Shown here piece by piece: positions 7,186 to 8,479 of a DNA stretch of 8,479 bases. Origin of the DNA: an uncultured Opitutia bacterium. Its GTDB lineage: Bacteria; Verrucomicrobiota; Verrucomicrobiia; Opitutales; UBA953. How positions within the stretch are numbered: the stretch's first letter is position 1; the number at the start of each line of letters is the position of its first letter. The translations under genes were made by a program, and so were the position numbers. The DNA lies in NCBI GenBank assembly GCA_937875975.1, contig CALEEU010000407.1, positions 1 through 8,479 on the forward strand. Direction: 5' to 3'. The notes beneath the pieces were generated by a model, which saw nothing but the letters and a program-made list of their open reading frames with translations, was not told the origin of the DNA and did no database searches.

Positions 7186-7932
7186 ATGCGTCACCCCATC
7201 GCCCGCCGCTCCGGCTTCACCCTCATCGAGTTACTGGTCGTCATCGCCGTCATCAGCCTGCTGTCGGCCATCACCTTCGGCCTATTCCGAGCGGCGAACA
7301 GCAGCCGCAATAAGTCCAAGTCCCGCGGCGACATCCAAGCCATCGCCATGGCCTGCCAGAGCTTCCGCAAGACCTACGGCGACTTCCCATGCAGCCCTAC
7401 CGGCACCGATGATCGTTTCCGCCGCGACCTACTCGACCAGCTGATCGGACGACGCGTGCTCCGCATCGTGACCCCGGGCACCCCGCCCACCCTGCTTAAT
7501 TTCGACGATAGCTCCTTGCCCGGCGATCCCACCAAGCGCCAGATGCGCAGCTTCCTGACTTTCCAAGAAATCAGCACCAACGACGACTCCAAGATCGGCG
7601 ACCCCAACGACTGGCGCGGGGGCTCCACCGCCGCCTGCCGTGAGTTCGTCGACGCCTGGGGCAATCCTTACGACTACCGCTACCGCGTCCTGACCGTCGC
7701 GAAATATCCCGAATGGAAGTCGCCTAATTTCCTCTTTGTCTGCGCCTCCGCCAATTACGTGGAGGCCCCAACCGAAGGCGATATCCTTAGCCTCGGAGAA
7801 TACTGGGATCCGGCCGCCTCCGGAGGCACCACGATGCTCCGCTCGGGCATCGTGCCAGGGACTTATTTCGACGAAAACGGCGGCGACACCGGCCCATTCC
7901 GCGCGGACAACCTCGTCAACTGGTCGAACTGA
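7186..7932 (+). CDS. Type II secretion / type IV pilin-like pseudopilin (PulG-like)
   Basis: The 248-residue protein opens with a class III prepilin signal: a basic leader (MRHPIARRSG), cleavage expected after Gly10, then FTLIELLVVIAVI with the conserved Glu at mature position 5. Residues 11-35 form the membrane/assembly helix. The leader would be cut and the new N-terminus methylated by a prepilin peptidase, and the protein assembled into an inner-membrane pseudopilus or pilus. The soluble domain has a GDFPC segment (Cys69) and DAWGNPYDYRY, the DxWGNPYxY signature of GspG-like major pseudopilins, followed by FLFVCAS where that family has its late strand. At 248 residues it is longer than GspG (about 140), as is common for the many solo pseudopilins of Verrucomicrobiota and Planctomycetota. 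No secretion ATPase, peptidase or other pilin lies nearby, so its machine is elsewhere. Its last 17 bases overlap the convergent PAP2 gene. Confidence 0.87.
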   Translation: MRHPIARRSGFTLIELLVVIAVISLLSAITFGLFRAANSSRNKSKSRGDIQAIAMACQSFRKTYGDFPCSPTGTDDRFRRDLLDQLIGRRVLRIVTPGTPPTLLNFDDSSLPGDPTKRQMRSFLTFQEISTNDDSKIGDPNDWRGGSTAACREFVDAWGNPYDYRYRVLTVAKYPEWKSPNFLFVCASANYVEAPTEGDILSLGEYWDPAASGGTTMLRSGIVPGTYFDENGGDTGPFRADNLVNWSN

Positions 7933-8479
7933 TCTCGTCAGGCTTCAGCCAACGGGCGAGGCTCGCGGCGATCAGCCAGGCGAGCACGGCTGTCGCCAAC
8001 GTGTGAGAAAGGAAATGTTCGCCGCGGGCGACTTGGTATAGGCCCATCGCACCGCCGTAGACGCAGCCGATGAGCACTCCCCTCCGGCGGGCGGAGGCGG
8101 TCCCCCAGGCGAAAGCCAGAGACAGCAACGCGAAACCTCCGCTAGCGTGCCCGGCAGGAAAGGCATTGCTGGGATAACCCGCCGGCTTGGTGTCGAATAA
8201 AAGGAGATGTTCCCACGCGTTCGGCGGGACGGCACCATAGACCTTCAGGGCCCGCGGAGTGGCCATCTGGGTGACATCGCGCAACTGCGTGCACGTGAGG
8301 GCGATTACCGCCATCGAGACGAAAAGGAAGACCGCACGGCGGCGTCCCAGCCAAGACGGCGAGAGCGCAGGAAAGGAGATCGCCCAGAGTAGCCCCAGCG
8401 CGAATAAAATGAGCCCCACCTTCGGTCCATCATAGGCGAGGCGATGGAACCAGCCTGCATCCTTCGGAATCAGCCAATC
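7916..8479 (-). CDS. PAP2-family membrane phosphatase, 5' end outside window
   Basis: The frame stays open to the right edge, giving 187 visible residues; GTG at 8419 is probably internal, since the in-frame residues beyond it (DWLIPKDAGWFHRLAYDGPK) have no stop. PAP2 enzymes remove phosphate from lipid phosphates, lipid A or undecaprenyl diphosphate at the outer face of the inner membrane. Visible motifs are FPAGHASGG (107-115), equivalent to the PSGH box, and ARGEHFLSH (151-159), equivalent to SRxxxxxHxxxD. Box 1 is only loosely present as LRDVTQMATPR. Several hydrophobic segments (about 21-37, 50-63, 115-128, 134-150, 161-176) support a multi-span membrane protein. The PAGHAS variant fits a lipid A phosphatase-like subfamily, from memory. 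The residue after the last catalytic His is Thr, where I expect Asp in that subfamily. It ends at TGA (7918-7916), inside the pseudopilin gene. The substrate cannot be assigned. Confidence 0.8.
   Translation of the reverse strand, partial: DWLIPKDAGWFHRLAYDGPKVGLILFALGLLWAISFPALSPSWLGRRRAVFLFVSMAVIALTCTQLRDVTQMATPRALKVYGAVPPNAWEHLLLFDTKPAGYPSNAFPAGHASGGFALLSLAFAWGTASARRRGVLIGCVYGGAMGLYQVARGEHFLSHTLATAVLAWLIAASLARWLKPDEISSTS

Noticed and set aside
1..8479. Mobile element, CRISPR array, toxin-antitoxin or defence system
   Set aside because: No transposase, integrase, direct-repeat array, nuclease cassette or small paired genes are visible. RecD2 is a housekeeping repair helicase here, and no partner gene suggests otherwise.

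Overview
The window is a GC-rich bacterial chromosome segment, densely packed with eight protein genes, two of them cut by the window edges. The best guess for the source is Verrucomicrobiota, possibly Opitutae-like. This rests on the flavour of the proteins: a PulG-like pseudopilin, an all-alpha dUTPase with the WKWW motif, a large two-cluster U32 protein and a divergent SurE. It is an inference, because no rRNA or marker gene is present. I see no tRNA, rRNA, insertion sequence, CRISPR array or phage gene, and no gene-free gap longer than 88 bases.

Layout from left to right. (1) The C-terminal part of a SurE-type nucleotidase on + (1-537), with a strong inverted repeat inside its last 80 bases. 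(2) An unrecognised four-helix membrane protein on - (544-1179) with a nine-histidine cytoplasmic tail. (3) An 88-base divergent gap, then a HAD phosphatase on + (1268-1927) followed by a RecD2-type DNA helicase on + (1971-4157). (4) A large U32-family protein on - (4158-6728), probably an RlhA-type rRNA hydroxylation enzyme. (5) A 72-base divergent gap, then an all-alpha dUTPase on + (6801-7175) and a type II secretion-like pseudopilin on + (7186-7932), 10 bases apart and probably co-transcribed. (6) A PAP2-family membrane phosphatase on - (7916-8479), which runs off the right edge.

The genes are mainly housekeeping: nucleotide and phosphate-ester hydrolysis (SurE, HAD, dUTPase), DNA repair (RecD2), rRNA modification (U32), surface or secretion (pseudopilin) and lipid phosphate removal (PAP2). 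They do not form one obvious pathway. The strand pattern is + - + + - + + -, and all three tail-to-tail junctions are very tight: a 6-base gap, no gap, and a 17-base overlap. Almost no gene has a clear Shine-Dalgarno sequence.

I found no convincing new multi-gene system. The items most worth a second look are the histidine-tailed membrane protein, the inverted repeat with odd codon use inside surE, and the terminator-free convergent junctions.
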